Source: Aspidapion aeneum (Eukaryota > Arthropoda > Insecta > Coleoptera > Brentidae). Taken from it: a stretch of DNA of 64,000 nucleotides. Below the pieces are notes generated by a model, which ran no database searches, was not told where the DNA came from, and saw only the letters and a program-made list of their open reading frames with translations. A program made the translations under genes and the position numbers. The number at the start of each line of letters is the position of its first letter. Within the stretch, counting starts at the first letter, position 1. Shown piece after piece: positions 12,704 through 24,080 of the stretch. The DNA lies in the NCBI GenBank assembly GCA_963576565.1, contig OY755042.1, forward strand, positions 97,272,185 through 97,336,184, given 5' to 3'.

Positions 12704-13427
12704 GTTTCGTGGCTAATCAGGTAAAAAGGAGTTTTTGTTTCTCTCATATTTTTCCGTGGGTAGCTTGAAAGCTTAACCTCAGGGGGGTCCAAGATCTAAT
12801 GGACACCTAAGTGTTGACAGTTAACTGTTTCGTCCTTATGGGACTCCTCAGAACTCTGCTTGGTCAATGTGACACCCTTGCGAAGTTAATTAGACGGTTT
12901 TGTCTCTAATTCTATGTAAATAGTAAGAAAACTCTCGCAAGAAGTAATATTATTTGTAGCGGAATTTTTAATTTTTTTAAAATTCTGTCGATTGACGCTC
13001 GCGTGTCTGATGGCGGGTAAAAACGTAAATCAGCGTTGATCTGGCCTGAAGGGCAGAAGAGCTGTCGTAGGTCACGGATTGTTTGTTTCTTTTTATTTGC
13101 AATCGATCTTTTCATTGATCGATATGTATAGCAGTTTGTTTTCGCCTGCTCTTGTTCTAGTTTCTTTCATATCTCGGTAGACGGCGCTTCTTGTGATGAT
13201 TTTCTCACTATTTACATAGGATTAGAGACAAAACCGTCTAATTAACTTCGCAAGTGTGTCACATTGAAGCAGTGTTCTGAGGAGTCCCATAAGGACGAAA
13301 CAGTTAACTGTCAACACTTATTAGGTGTCCATTAGATCTTCGACCCCCGTGAGATTAGGCTTTCAAGCTACCCACGGAAAAATATGAGAGAAACAAAAAC
13401 TTCTATTTACCCGATTAGCCCCGTAAC
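12704..13427. mobile_element. Foldback element with arms of about 220 bp
   Basis: The left arm (12704-12935) and right arm (about 13185-13427) are inverted copies. GTTTCGTGGCTAATC faces GATTAGCCCCGTAAC. CAGTTAACTG, GGACTCCTCAGA and ACCGTCTAATTAACTTCGC are each found in opposite orientation. The similarity extends weakly beyond both ends, so the true element may be larger (about 12650 to 14490 including the nested insertion). A second copy at 42.2-42.65 kb keeps the right arm but has lost almost all of the left. Confidence 0.85.
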
Positions 13428-13457
13428 TTTTTTTTTTGATTTTTAAATTCACAGATA

Positions 13458-14463
13458 CAGTAGAACTCCGAATATCCGTGCGCGGATCATCCGGGCTGCG
13501 GATTATCCGTGCTATGATTTCCCATCATCGAAATTGTGTTTTTGAAGTTCTAGCGAAATAGCGTTACCGGAAATCACTCGACCAAAACCTTATGTAGAAT
13601 TATATTTTTTGTTCTGTTATCTTTTTATGCAATACATACAGGGTGTTTCAACTAAAAGGTAACAGAGGTGTTTTTGGGTATTTTTCGTGCGAATTTGGAG
13701 AAACGCTCGGACACGTCGATTTTGTTTGCAAGGGGGACACTTTTTGGCTATCTTGAAATTTTTGTAGCACGAACCCCCTTCAAGGGGTATACTTTACCCC
13801 TATATTTTAAATAGGAAAGTGGGTCTAGTTATACCTTGTTTTGAAGCCCTTTTGAATGTCCTTACAACTATGTAAAAATTTTAAAAATCTATCCATTAGT
13901 TTTTGAGATAATTGCCTTCAAACTTTCAAATTTAACATGGACTGATAAAATAAAAATTTAATTAGAATTTTATTATTTTTCGGATATAATTTTTTTTTTA
14001 TCATTCCATGTTAAATTTGAAAATTTCAAAGCAAATATCTTACAAACTAATCGATGGATTTTCCAAATTTTTACACGGTTGTAAAGATATTCGAGAGAGC
14101 TTCAAAACAGGGTATCACTAGACCCACTTTCCCTATTCAACATATAGGGGTAAAGTATACCCCTCGCAGGGGGTTCGTGCTACAAAAATTTCAAGATAGC
14201 CAAAAGCAACAAAATCGACGTGTCCGAGCGTTTCTCCAAATTTGCACGAAAAATACCCAAAAACACCTCTGTTACCTTTTAGTTGAAACACCCTGTATAA
14301 ACTTAGTTTGAACTTATGAGATCTTTTTTTTTCTGTCATATTTTGAGTATATATACATAATATGTATGTAACATGTAATAAATGAATGTTCAGATTATCC
14401 GTGCTTTTCACTTATCCGTGCCTCGTCCGGTCCCGTGGAGCACGGATAATCGGGGTTCTACTG
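13458..14463. mobile_element. Pogo/Tigger-like non-autonomous element
   Basis: The left end reads CAGTAGAACTCCGAATATCC and the right end is the complement of CAGTAGAACCCCGATTATCC, with GTGC following in both. CAGTAGAAC-type ends and TA targets are typical of pogo-like mariner relatives. The left flank is TA; the right flank is AA. The 42.6 kb paralogue reads CACGAGTACTAAATTT without the insert, which supports a TA target with one later T-to-A change. No transposase is visible. The foldback at 13639-14295 is nested inside. Confidence 0.82.
13639..14295. mobile_element. 657 bp foldback MITE nested in the pogo-like element
   Basis: The element begins CAGGGTGTTTCAACTAAAAG and ends with its complement, with TA on both sides (13637-13638 and 14296-14297). 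The arms are near-identical over roughly 290 bp each, including AGAAACGCTCGGACACGTCG facing CGACGTGTCCGAGCGTTTCT. The left arm has a few bases that the right arm lacks (near 13730). The open frames here are shadows of the arms. High arm identity suggests recent activity or gene conversion between arms. Confidence 0.9.
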
Positions 14464-14539
14464 AACTAAATTTCACGTTTGTTAAAAATAATTTTAAGTG
14501 GACACAATAAATAAATGCATATTATGATGACTGTATCAT

Positions 14540-14700
14540 AGTCAGAGTGTGCATAGACAGCTAGAAAACTGCGCGGCGCCGCGCCGCCGCATCCGACACG
14601 GCGCCACGCGTCTTTCTTTTGTTTGTAGCGCGTCGCGTCGGCCGTGGATAACAGAACGGCAGTCTTTTGTCCACGCTGCGTCACGAGTTGTATATGTGTA
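14540..14700. promoter_or_regulatory. CpG-rich island, candidate promoter or old GC-rich repeat
   Basis: Within an AT-rich landscape, about 14565-14690 is dense in CG dinucleotides (GCGCGGCGCCGCGCCGCCGC, then GCGCGTCGCGTCGGCCG). It is followed by a short (TG)n run at 14697-14712. No start or splice signal identifies a gene. The open frame at 14549-14917 crosses it but shows no domain. It could be a remote promoter region or simply a GC-rich repeat. Confidence 0.3.
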
Positions 14701-15338
14701 TGTGTGTGTGTATAGAATCGCGCCTCTCCATTATATGCCGTCTGTTTTCCATGTTGTTTATCCATTAGTTATCGGTATCCTAATTAAGGTGGTCAGTTCA
14801 TTAATAACTTACTGTGGCACATTGCATGTTCATGTTGGTATTAGTTGGTTAATTAGAAACTTTTTGGATACTTTAAAGATGGAAAATTATTATGGATTTA
14901 CAAAAAAATTAAGGTAAATGTTTAATTTTAGATGAGATTTTTAAATACATATACAGGGTGCATTTTAAAGGATACACCAAACTATAAGGGTTGGCGAGGA
15001 AGATGAAAGTAGACAAAAAGTTCAAATCACTTTTGTTCAAAAGTTTTGTATTTGTCAAGTTTAAAAAGTGATGGAAAACTGTGAATTTGTGAAATTTATG
15101 ATCAAAAAATATTATATTATTTTTTTTTAAATCATAGGTTAAAAGTAAAGGTCAAATAACCTTTGCAAAAGGTATCAATTTGACAGTTTTTTTAGAATAA
15201 TTTTTTTTATTAACTATTAAATTTCAAAAAAATTAGTTAAATTTTTGTATATATCTAAAGTCCCCTTAATAATTACAGAAAATAGTAATACTTCATTCAT
15301 TTAATTAAAATAGCATGAAGAATAAAAGAAAAGGTTCT
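14701..15338. other. Unassigned stretch
   Basis: A CAGGGTGCATTTTAAAGG start at 14954 resembles the end of a TA-target element, but I found no matching far end. Confidence 0.3.
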
Positions 15339-15865
15339 CAGTGGCGGATCCAGAATGTCCGGGGGGAATGCCCAAGAAGGCAGCAAAAAAGATTTTTTTT
15401 TTGTGTGAGCTCTGAAGTTTGCCACTAAATGCAAATAAAATGCTTCTTAGGCGAAAATTTTTGGAAAATAAAGTAATTTTTGTGTAAAAAATTAATAAGT
15501 TATAGATATTTGGTAAAATATTTTGGTTTATGCAGTGGATATTTTTTTACTAGAAGTTGGGGTAAATGCATTTAAAAATTACTACAATTTGACTGACGAA
15601 AACAAAGCTAGCTAGTTATTGCTTGCTATATATAAACATATATATACTGGCCAAAAATTGTTTTAAGAGAATAACAGTTGCCAAGGGTGCGCATTTTCCC
15701 CATGTACCGGGGTGGCTAATTTAGAAAAAAGAGAAGGCGAGACCCCATGAGGCCGTATTTTATGCTATTTTAAGTTTGTATTTATGAAATATCTGGAAAA
15801 TATCTAAAAAAGTCTTAGCTTAGGGGGGGCGTAACCCCCCCCCCTTCCCCCTATATACGCCACTG
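15339..15865. mobile_element. CAGTGGCG-ended inverted-repeat element
   Basis: The left end is CAGTGGCGGATCCAGAATGT followed by a G run. The right end is a C run followed by TATACGCCACTG. CAGTGGCG ends next to a G-rich run are a common animal MITE pattern. The right half (15740-15820) resembles 23290-23410 in sequence order, so a relic of the same family lies there. No clear target duplication. Confidence 0.65.
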
Positions 15866-16565
15866 CACCTCGGTAAATGCGTACATGTTTGCTATTTTCC
15901 GTAAGGCTGCGTTGATTTACTAAACTATTTACTGAAGTAATTGGTTGTACAAATAAGACAAAATATTATTTGCATATAAATAAGTGTTCAAGGAAAATTA
16001 AACTTAAATTTTAAATTTAACAAAAGAAATTTTATGATATATAATAGTTTGAACCCAACCCGAATCGGACGCATTTACCCCATATGGTAGGTGTGCACTT
16101 ACCCCAGATGGCAAATTTCAAAATGTACCCACGTGCCTAACCTACAAAATAACTACATAAATTAAATAATAATTTTTCAAAATTTTGTAAACATTTCAGT
16201 GTTTTATTAATTCTTTTAAGTTAAAATATCGAACGTCGAAATTACCTAATCCCTTCTCGAAAGATAACAAAGGCTATCAACAGTATACCATATTCTCTTT
16301 TTCTTGTTTGTTTTTTTCTGTAACAGTTTTTTATATGGCATTTTTGAATGGGGCAACCATATACATATAGGTCATAGCCTTCAAAGAGTTCAGAGGTCGC
16401 TTAAGAACAAAGAAAAGGCCGTCCAGGGAATCTATTAGTGGGGTAGGAGTTAGACGGGAAAGTTCTATAAATCAACGCTTTATGAAAGAGAAAGGAGATT
16501 GACAAAATTGTGGAGGTAATCTAAAGATCGCCATGATGCACACAAAAACGCTGCATTGGCGTTAA
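15866..16565. other. Unassigned AT-rich stretch
   Basis: No recognisable gene or repeat ends. Confidence 0.35.
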
Positions 16566-16769
16566 CCAAAGTCTTTATACTTTTAGACAGGTTGCCTACA
16601 TAATTTGACTTAACTGAAAGACTGTAGCTGCGTCATCGGCTTTCCATAAAACAAATGGTTTAAGGCAACCCGGTGACGTAGATGTTTTAATCTGACTACA
16701 GTTGACCAGTCAGGTTCAATGACCTTTCAAATTCTGTGGGTAACCTGTGTAAAAGTATAAAGACCTTGG
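16566..16769. mobile_element. About 204 bp inverted-repeat MITE
   Basis: CCAAAGTCTTTATACTTTTA at 16566 faces AAAAGTATAAAGACCTTGG ending at 16769, with ACAGGTTGCC facing GGTAACCTGT inside. It has no ORF. Confidence 0.75.
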
Positions 16770-16887
16770 GCGTAAACCATCAATATTCCTAAATGACAGG
16801 TATGATTCTGTTATTTCAATGACCTATGCCATTGAGTCAATAACTACCTTCTCTTGATTTCTTATTTAATTACCTCTTACTATTGCT

Positions 16888-17334
16888 TTAATCCATTAAG
16901 GCCCAGAATTTTTTTTTTTTCAAAATTAAAATTTTCAAATAATTGTTAGGAATATAAATAAAAAATGTTTGATTTTTTTTTGGTTTTTTGTCTTTGAATT
17001 TAGATGAGGGTCGTTAACGACCCCATGGAATCTAGCCATCGGATCTAGAAGTTTATAGTTTTTAGACAAGTTATCATTGTCAGCTGCATGAAAGTTGAAA
17101 AATATTTAAAAAAAAACGATTTCTTCCCATGTTCAATTTTCGGTATTGTTTGTAAAAAGCCAGAAAATTATAAAAAACGCACTCCAAGTGATCGTCTTGC
17201 GGGGGGTAAACACTGTCAATAGTGAAATAAGTTTAAACACTTGTATTGTATTGTAGTGTATACAAAAAGAGGTAAAATTTGGCAAAGAAAACTGTCGTTG
17301 GTCGTTAACGACCCTATGGGCCTTAATGGGTTAA
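16888..17334. mobile_element. PiggyBac-like MITE with TTAA target
   Basis: TTAA (16888-16891) followed by TCCATTAAGGCCCAG faces CTATGGGCCTTAATGGG followed by TTAA (17331-17334). The palindrome GGTCGTTAACGACC occurs near both ends (about 17008 and 17300), as subterminal repeats. A TTAA target and CCCATTAAGG-type ends fit the piggyBac superfamily. No transposase is present. Confidence 0.85.
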
Positions 17335-19439
17335 GAGGATAGCCATTAAAAGAATACTGCCATTCAGGAATATTTTTTAAAGATTATTTTCCCTCGCGTG
17401 GTGAGGTGAAAAAAATATCTCCGTTGACGTTGCTTGGTCCAATAGACCGATATACCAATATGGGTTCCAATCACCATTTAAACAACAAATTAACGTTGGT
17501 ATTTTAACATTTAAAAAAATTATACAAATGAACAATTAATAAAACCAAAAAGGGTGTCACAATATTTTTTCAACGTTAAATGACTTAAGCTAGAGTACTG
17601 AAATTTGGCACGCATACCGGCCTTATATATGAGGCTTGACTCCCGTTCCAATGTAGTTTAGAATGAGCTTTGGCCCGCGGAGAGCGAGGGACTGCGACGC
17701 GACGATTCAGAATGTGCACCGTACACAGGGAAAAGGAAGTGGGAGTGGGTGGTAGACACACAAGGCTATGCTTGGAAAGTGCGCGGGGGGTGTTATTGGA
17801 AACTGAAAACTGATTTGTTTATTTTGATGTAACTTCTGTGCGATTTTTGAAGTAAAGTCGAGCAAGTCAACTATTTTTTTGACCTACAATTTTGTTATTA
17901 TGTTTCCATCTTTGAATTTCCCTTAAAAACCCAATCAGAGGTTAGTTTTTCATAGTATCTGCGATATAGGGTGTCTCAAAATCTCGAAAACTGCAAAAAT
18001 GACACAATGTTTTAACAAGTAATAGATGTAAAATTTAAAAAAAAATATATAAAATGAGGTTTAAACTCTTTTGTTTTCGAGATACGATTATTTAAAAAAA
18101 ATTTTGGTTATAACTTCTTCAAAAAGCACAACAAAAAAATGAAATTTGGTGAAGTCGTGTATTTAAATAGGAACAATTATCAGATACAAAAATGATTTTG
18201 GAAAATATGGAGGCAATTTTTTTTTAAAGAAAAATTGTTTTTTTTTTGTTATGAATTTTTGTAAATGCCATATTAACTGCAATATTTTGGTGATGTTTTC
18301 TGTTATTAGAAACAACTCTCTGGGTAGACACAACAAATCATTGATATTTTTTTTAAAGTAAGTAAAAATAATTTTTTTAAATTTATTGTAATTTTTTACC
18401 CATTTTTGAAGGTAATTTTAACAGTCTGTATCTCCTCAGCAAGTTATCTTATAATTTTAATATATATCGGCACTTGCCCCACCTGGGCTTGTGACTGGCC
18501 CCATCCTGGATTTAGCTCATTTAGTAATACGAGACTTAAAGGGGAAAGAAATATTTGATTGTACATTTTTTTGTTTTTTTGCCCCACCCTGAGCGAGACC
18601 CTGACTACGCCCATGGCGTCACCTGATGCGTTTTTGGAATCAGGGTGGGCACGCATAGATGGAAACCGAGAACAAGATTCCCTTTTCAACTCACTCACAT
18701 AGAGTGGTATATATGAGGAAGGAACCCCATTATTAGAGGCCAAGTTTTTCACTAAACTTTAAATTGATTAATAATATTAATGTTATAATAATATGTCCTT
18801 ATTATGTTAAAACAAAGACAAAAGAATTCTTCAAAGAATAACATAAATATTGGGTTCATCGTTTAAATCTGTGTTATTGGCGGGAAATTCCGCCAATAGA
18901 AAAAATACAAGTTGACAAATGACAGACACAAGACGTCCGGCCAACGCCCGGCGCGTCTTGGTAAAATTCATACGGTAAATTTTAACCCGAATCATGAACG
19001 CACTCTTGGTTTGGATGCACCGCGACGTCACTACATCGAGGGTACGTGACGCCTACGTAGCAAGGCAGGATACTAAGTTTATCAAGTAGGGATTGCGTTA
19101 AGTCAAAGTGGGTTTCGTGCAGGCAGATCTTCTAGTGAAAATTCCACACCAGTATTTTTTAACCAATCAAAACGGGTTTTGTTGATCTATCGCCATAGCA
19201 ACACACGAATTTTAGTGGAAATTTTATCCTTTTGGGTACCCAACAGCGAATTAAATCGGAAATTTTTTTAATGACAAGATAATATTTTTGACAGTAGGTT
19301 TTAATTTATTTATTCAATTTTTATACATTTCAATTACATATTTAAGATGTCTTCTGTATTCTTCGAACACCTCCTTTCTACCTCCTTCTTGTTAAAGACG
19401 AAAAAGCTGGACTTTGAATGGAATGAATTAAATGTCTAT
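17335..19439. other. Unassigned stretch
   Basis: No gene recognised. Local CpG-rich patches lie at 17690-17715 and 18930-19060. The frames at 18444-18752 and 18831-19031 (minus) carry no motif. AATCATGAACG at about 18990 also occurs at about 41018, hinting at a shared repeat. Confidence 0.35.
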
Positions 19440-20240
19440 GTACTAGGTATTGGACACGATTTGCGCTACATGGTTATTAATAATATACTAATAAAGCTCG
19501 TATAAGAAATTGATAAAAACGCAAAACTACCATTTATAGTAACACAAAACTTATGCAAAATTGAATAGTGTTACTGTGTTAAGTCTTAAAATGTTATTTC
19601 TGTGCAACTACAACAGGTAGAAATCAACAATTTATATCGCTAAAACTACTGGCGAAACTATAACACAAACTAAATCTGGTCATGTACCTTTATAAAAAAT
19701 CGCAAAAATTATAATTTTCTAGCACATGTAGTATTTATAAGGAAAATATAATATTTTATACCATAAAATGGTATTTTTGTGTTACTACAGTGAGTAGAAA
19801 TCATCAATATATAGGCTAACAATCCATTGGTGACGAAACTGCGAGTGAACTGAATGTGTTGATGTTTCTATATGAAAAACTAATACATTTTTTATTTTTT
19901 ACCACTTGTAGTAACTCAAAATTATTTAAAAAATTAAAGATTATGATATTCTTCCTTGTAAAATGATATTTCTGTGTAACTACAATAAGTAGAAACTAAT
20001 ATGTAAAAGGTTAAGAAGTCATTGCTGCCCAAACTGCAAAGCACAATAAATTAATCTATGTACTTATTGAAAAATTGATAAAAATATAATTTTCTACCAA
20101 TTGTAGAAACCCAAAATTGATAAAATATTTTACATTCTAACCCTAATTTTCATGAAACTACCATAAGTAGAAATTAATCTAATTCGTGATGAAACTGCGA
20201 CGAAAATAATATTCATGAAGTATATGAAAATGAAATTAAG
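19440..20240. repeat. Tandem array, monomer about 180 bp, roughly four units
   Basis: The landmark ACTACANNNNGTAGAAAT recurs at about 19607, 19783, 19979 and 20157, spaced about 176, 196 and 178 bp. A second landmark, TTGATAAAAA with a following TTTTCTACCA-type block, keeps the same order in each unit. It is AT-rich and non-coding, and looks like a short satellite-type array or the tandem core of a Helitron-like or MITE element. Confidence 0.72.
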
Positions 20241-20425
20241 AAAATCTTCGACTATTGCTGTTCATAGAATGACAACATATGGTTTGCTATAGTAACTAAA
20301 ATAATTAAATCAATCAAAACTGTCTATGTTTTGTCGAAGAAAAAATTGACATTGTTGTGAGTCAAAAAATAAATTTTAAATTTATTCAATTTTTAAACAT
20401 AATTTGCTGTGAAATTTTCTTACCG

Positions 20426-20576
20426 AATACCACGCGAGGTTAAATTATTTCCGTACATTTTTTCTCGCTAATGAATATTTTCAGAAGATTATCCCTCGTC
20501 TTCGACTCGGGATAATTTTCAAAATATTCATTGGCTCAAAAAAATTTCCGGAAATAATTTAACCTCTAGTGGTATT
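20426..20576. mobile_element. About 150 bp hairpin MITE
   Basis: AATACCACGCGAGGTTAAAT faces ATTTAACCTCTAGTGGTATT, and the interior (TCATTAGCGAG-type versus AATATTCATTGGCTC) is also palindromic. A complete hairpin can be drawn around the CCTCGTCTTCGACTCGGGA centre. It abuts the RTE-like fragment that starts at about 20590. Confidence 0.8.
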
Positions 20577-20589
20577 ACTAGTGATAATT

Positions 20590-21690
20590 TTTTTTGTCTT
20601 AAATAAGTAATTGAGAAAAAGAGTGCCTGAAATATATATAATGTTACCGTTGTGGACCTACAAAAAGCATATGATACCGTTCCAGTAGAAAAATTATGGA
20701 CAGTGTTGGAGAAAATTAATATCAATCACACATACATAAAAGCAATAAAAGAACTATACAAAGGGCTAAAATCGACTTTTAGAAGATTTCCTGGTAACGA
20801 ACGGCTTAAAACAGGGATGTTGCATCTCTCCAACTCTTTTTAAAATATATATCGCAGTAGCTCTAAAAAACTGGAAACGTAAAGTAAACGGCATGGGAAT
20901 ACAACTGAACGACCGATTTACCATATACATACTACACTTTGCTGACGACCAAGTAATTGTAGCTAATGATAAAGAAGACATGTATATGATGAGAAAGTTA
21001 ACGGAAGAATACCAAAAGTTAGGATTAACAGTGAACATGGACAAGACTTATGTATTGGAAACGAATCAATGAGTCAGAACTAGACGATGAACAAACATTA
21101 TCTCCACGCAATGAGTATGTATACTTGCCTGTCAGATTTGATAAGACAGACTGTAAAGAACTGAAAAAAAGAAGAGTAACAGCAAAAAAGGTTATTGGAT
21201 GTCTTAACAGTATTCTATGGACCAGAGAGATAAAAAAATATGTATAATTTAACATATGTGAAACAATGGTGAAAAGTGCGCTATTATATGGAATAGAGAC
21301 TTGTCGCTTAACAGAAAAATACAAAACAAAAATGGAAAGTGTCTAAATGGATGCAATAAGAAGATCAATGAGAATATATAGAACAAATCATTTAAGAAAT
21401 GAGACCATAAAAGAAAGAATGGGAATCGAGGGAAGCATAACGGATTACATCACCAAAATACAACTGATATAGTGTGGCCATGTACAATGGATAAACGACG
21501 AAAGATTATAAAAGCAAGTCCCAAAATGGCAACCAATAGGGCGCATTAAAAGAGGGCGTCCTAAACTGGAATGGCAACAGTCAATCCAAAGATCAATGAG
21601 TCAAAAAAAACCTGACCGATGATTGTCAGGCTCGAAGGAGGTGGAGAATAGGCGTCGGACAACGTATAAAAACGTTCTAAGTTAACATAG
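20590..21690 (+). pseudogene. RTE-like reverse transcriptase fragment (family B, copy 2)
   Basis: Frames read LQKAYDTVPVEKLWTVLEKI (20652), then FKIYIAVALKNWKRKVNGMG, an LHFADDQVIVANDKED block (FADD catalytic box, about 20940), YVYLPVRFDKTDCKELK, CLNSILWTREIK, LLYGIETCRLTEKYKTKM and a basic end IGRIKRGRPKLEWQQSIQ. The catalytic box is intact, but stops (for example after 20840, near 21245 and at 21345) and frameshifts break the ORF. The 5' half is missing. Confidence 0.82.
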
Positions 21691-21819
21691 TAGTAGTAGA
21701 TTGCGTTGTCAGTTTTGTGACGACCTTAGAGTATGAAATTACTTTAAGATAGGCACCGAATAAACTGTGCCCGTATATCGCATTACAAGGCACATAATTA
21801 AAAAGCATTTCTGGTCCTT

Positions 21820-22085
21820 TAAAAAAAAACATGTGAAAAAATGGCAGCAAGCATTTCCGCCTTCATAATTCAAATAAAAACAGGTAAAAGCATCACTTCT
21901 TCAGCTTATTTTTTTCACATTTGTAGAATACAAAGCACTGTGCCTAAGAGTCATTTACAGCCGTTTTAGCAAAGTTTAAAAAAACATTTCCAAACTAGTA
22001 AGAACCTTTCATTTCGAAATTTGTATTGGAGAACTGCCATTTTCGCGTACTTGGCTTTTTTTACATGAAATGTTTTTGTTATGCT
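21820..22085. mobile_element. Partial copy of the 44.5 kb MITE
   Basis: The run AGCACTGTGCCTAAGAGTCA, then CAGCCGTTTT, AACTAGTAAGAACC, TTTGTATTGGAGAACT and CATGAAATGTTTTTGTT is shared in order with 44640-44835. The left part of the 44.5 kb element is not found here, so this copy is truncated or rearranged. Confidence 0.65.
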
Positions 22086-22366
22086 TTAATTTTTTTGTAA
22101 TTTTTGGTACTTACCTATTATTGTGTGTATAGAGTTTTAGTGGGTTCGCACTGCAATACTCTGTATATAGACTCACTGTATGGGAAACTTTTCTATTAAA
22201 AGGGGTATATTTCAAAAATAAGTAGGCGTTGGATGCAACTGAACGTGTGGGAGGAGGCGGGAATGGATTACGTAATGAAATTGTTTCGGCTCTTCCAATT
22301 TTAGATCTAGTTTAAATTTTAAAATTTGTTATAAAATAAGTGACCTAAAAAAATAACAACAAATTA

Positions 22367-23030
22367 CAGTGAAACCTCCCATAAGCGGACACTCACGGTT
22401 CCGTCGATTTTGTCCGCTTATTGGAGGTGTCCGCTTAAGAGAGGGAACTGCAAAATTTTGATATATATTTATTAACAATTTCTGCTGCTTGAGATTTTCC
22501 GATATTACATTTTTCGGCGATCTTTCGTTCTGATAGATGTTCCTTCTCCGAAACCACGGATCACCTTCCGTGCCGAAACGTTAACAACTTCCATTTTTCC
22601 ACATAAACTAAGAAGTTTTTTTTACTAGGCGCCATTTCCAAGAGACCTATTATTACCCAACTGAACAATAAACACACCATTCCCGCCGAATAAAATATTG
22701 TTGTAAATACGACAGAAGTATTTAGTCTTCGCATTAAAACGGAAATAGGTAATTCCCCGGCTGTAGAGTGCATTGTTGCCAACATACTACATAATATTTA
22801 TGTCCATGTCGTGCAGCGCTCCGTCCCGTTGTCAGAGGTTCGCGTCCGGTTAAGGGAGGTTTCAGAATTGTTTACCCAAAAAAAATTGTCCACGTCCGGT
22901 TATTAGAGTGTACGGTTATAGGAGGGAATTTTACATGTAAAGACATAGGCAAAGGCTTGGTTCCAACAAATTTGTCCGCCTAAAGGAAGTGTCCGCTTAA
23001 TAGAGGTGTCCGCAAGGAGAGGTTTTACTG
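22367..23030 (-). mobile_element. 664 bp pogo-like element with a transposase start
   Basis: The ends are CAGTGAAACCTCCCATAAGC and the complement of CAGTAAAACCTCTCCTTGCG, with TA on both sides. GTGTCCGCTTA recurs near both ends as a subterminal repeat. On the minus strand a start MAPSKKNFL at about 22637 is followed, after a short shift, by HLSERKIAEKCNIGKSQAAE at about 22535-22475. This is the CENP-B/pogo-type helix-turn-helix that binds transposon ends. The catalytic DDE part is absent, so this is an internally deleted, non-autonomous copy that still carries the DNA-binding start. Confidence 0.82.
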
Positions 23031-23269
23031 TAATCGTGAAATTAAAGCAGAGGGAAGATTCCCTTCTTGAGTTACTAATTCTTTATTTTAACTTTTTTCA
23101 TCTCGTAATTTATGATATGAAAAAAGTTACCGTAGAGAATGAGTAACCGGCTTTTTTTTCTGTGATTTAGAGAATATGTTTGAAAGTAAATGGCAACGTC
23201 TTCAAAATCAGTTTAGTCAGTCCAAAGCTCGAAAAATTTCTGCGCCTGAGCACTAAAGCTGAAGAAAAT

Positions 23270-23425
23270 TTCAGCCTATTCCTCATAACAGCGCACCCAG
23301 GAATTTGTCGTGGGGGGGGGGGGGAGGGGGTTTGTAACTCCATGATGTCGTATTTCATGATATTTTTCGTTTTTATTTGTGAAATATGTGGAAAATATCT
23401 ACAAAATCTTAGGAAATTCACATAA
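23270..23425. repeat. G-run relic of the CAGTGGCG element family
   Basis: A tract of 13 G followed by AGGGGG (about 23311-23330), with GTATTTCATGATATTTT, AAATATGTGGAAAATATCTA and AAATCTTAG following. This order matches 15755-15815. The terminal CAGTGGCG is not found. The frames over it are low complexity. Confidence 0.5.
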
Positions 23426-23440
23426 AAGTTCCATGTTATA

Positions 23441-24080
23441 AACGGAATTATTAATAACAGGACATGATCAAAAACGCTATCTTCAAAACAAGACAAAAGC
23501 AAAATCGTTGTTCTGTTTAACGTCTTTTATCAAAACCGGACAAAATCAAAAAATGGGGTCTGGTCTAGCTTGTGAAGTTTGCTTAAAGAAGAGCGGTTCT
23601 GATATTGCTATGCAATTAAAGCATCCTTAACTGCAATTTCTTTACTGCCATGCCTAAATAAAACGCCTACATAGGGATTTTTATTAATTAATCGACCAAG
23701 GGGTTCGGTTCGGTTCGGTTAACACCGATTTCGACCTCTTAAAAGAAGGACAGGGGAGCTAATTAAAGGAAAAAAACAGAAATTTTAATTTTTTATGTAT
23801 TTCTGGGTCCAAAAACAACAATATTATTTGTTATCGATTTAAATTTGCCGCCAAACTTCCATGAGACCGAGTTCTATGAGAGGAAGAGAGACGGAACCAA
23901 TATACATGATAAGAAAGGAGAGAGTTGCTCATGTTAGGCCCGGCCCCTTTTTATGATTTTGTCCGTTTTGATTTTGTCCGGTTTTGATAAAAGACTTTAT
24001 ACTAAACTTCGATTTTGCTGTTGTCTTGTTTTGATGAATGACGTTTTTGTATAATCGCCGGTTATTAAGAATTCCGTTTT
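23441..24080. mobile_element. Foldback element, arms about 115 bp
   Basis: AACGGAATTATTAATAAC at 23441 faces GTTATTAAGAATTCCGTT ending at about 24080. AAAACAAGACAAAAGCAAAA faces TTTTGCTGTTGTCTTGTTTT, and ATCAAAACCGGACAAAATCA has its complement at about 23970. The interior contains a (GGTTC)n run at about 23701-23720 and the motif AACACCGATTTCGA, also found at 37.5 kb. Confidence 0.78.

Noticed and set aside
14549..14917. 122-codon plus-strand open frame
   Set aside because: It spans the CpG block and a TG repeat; composition explains the lack of stops, and no family resemblance is visible.
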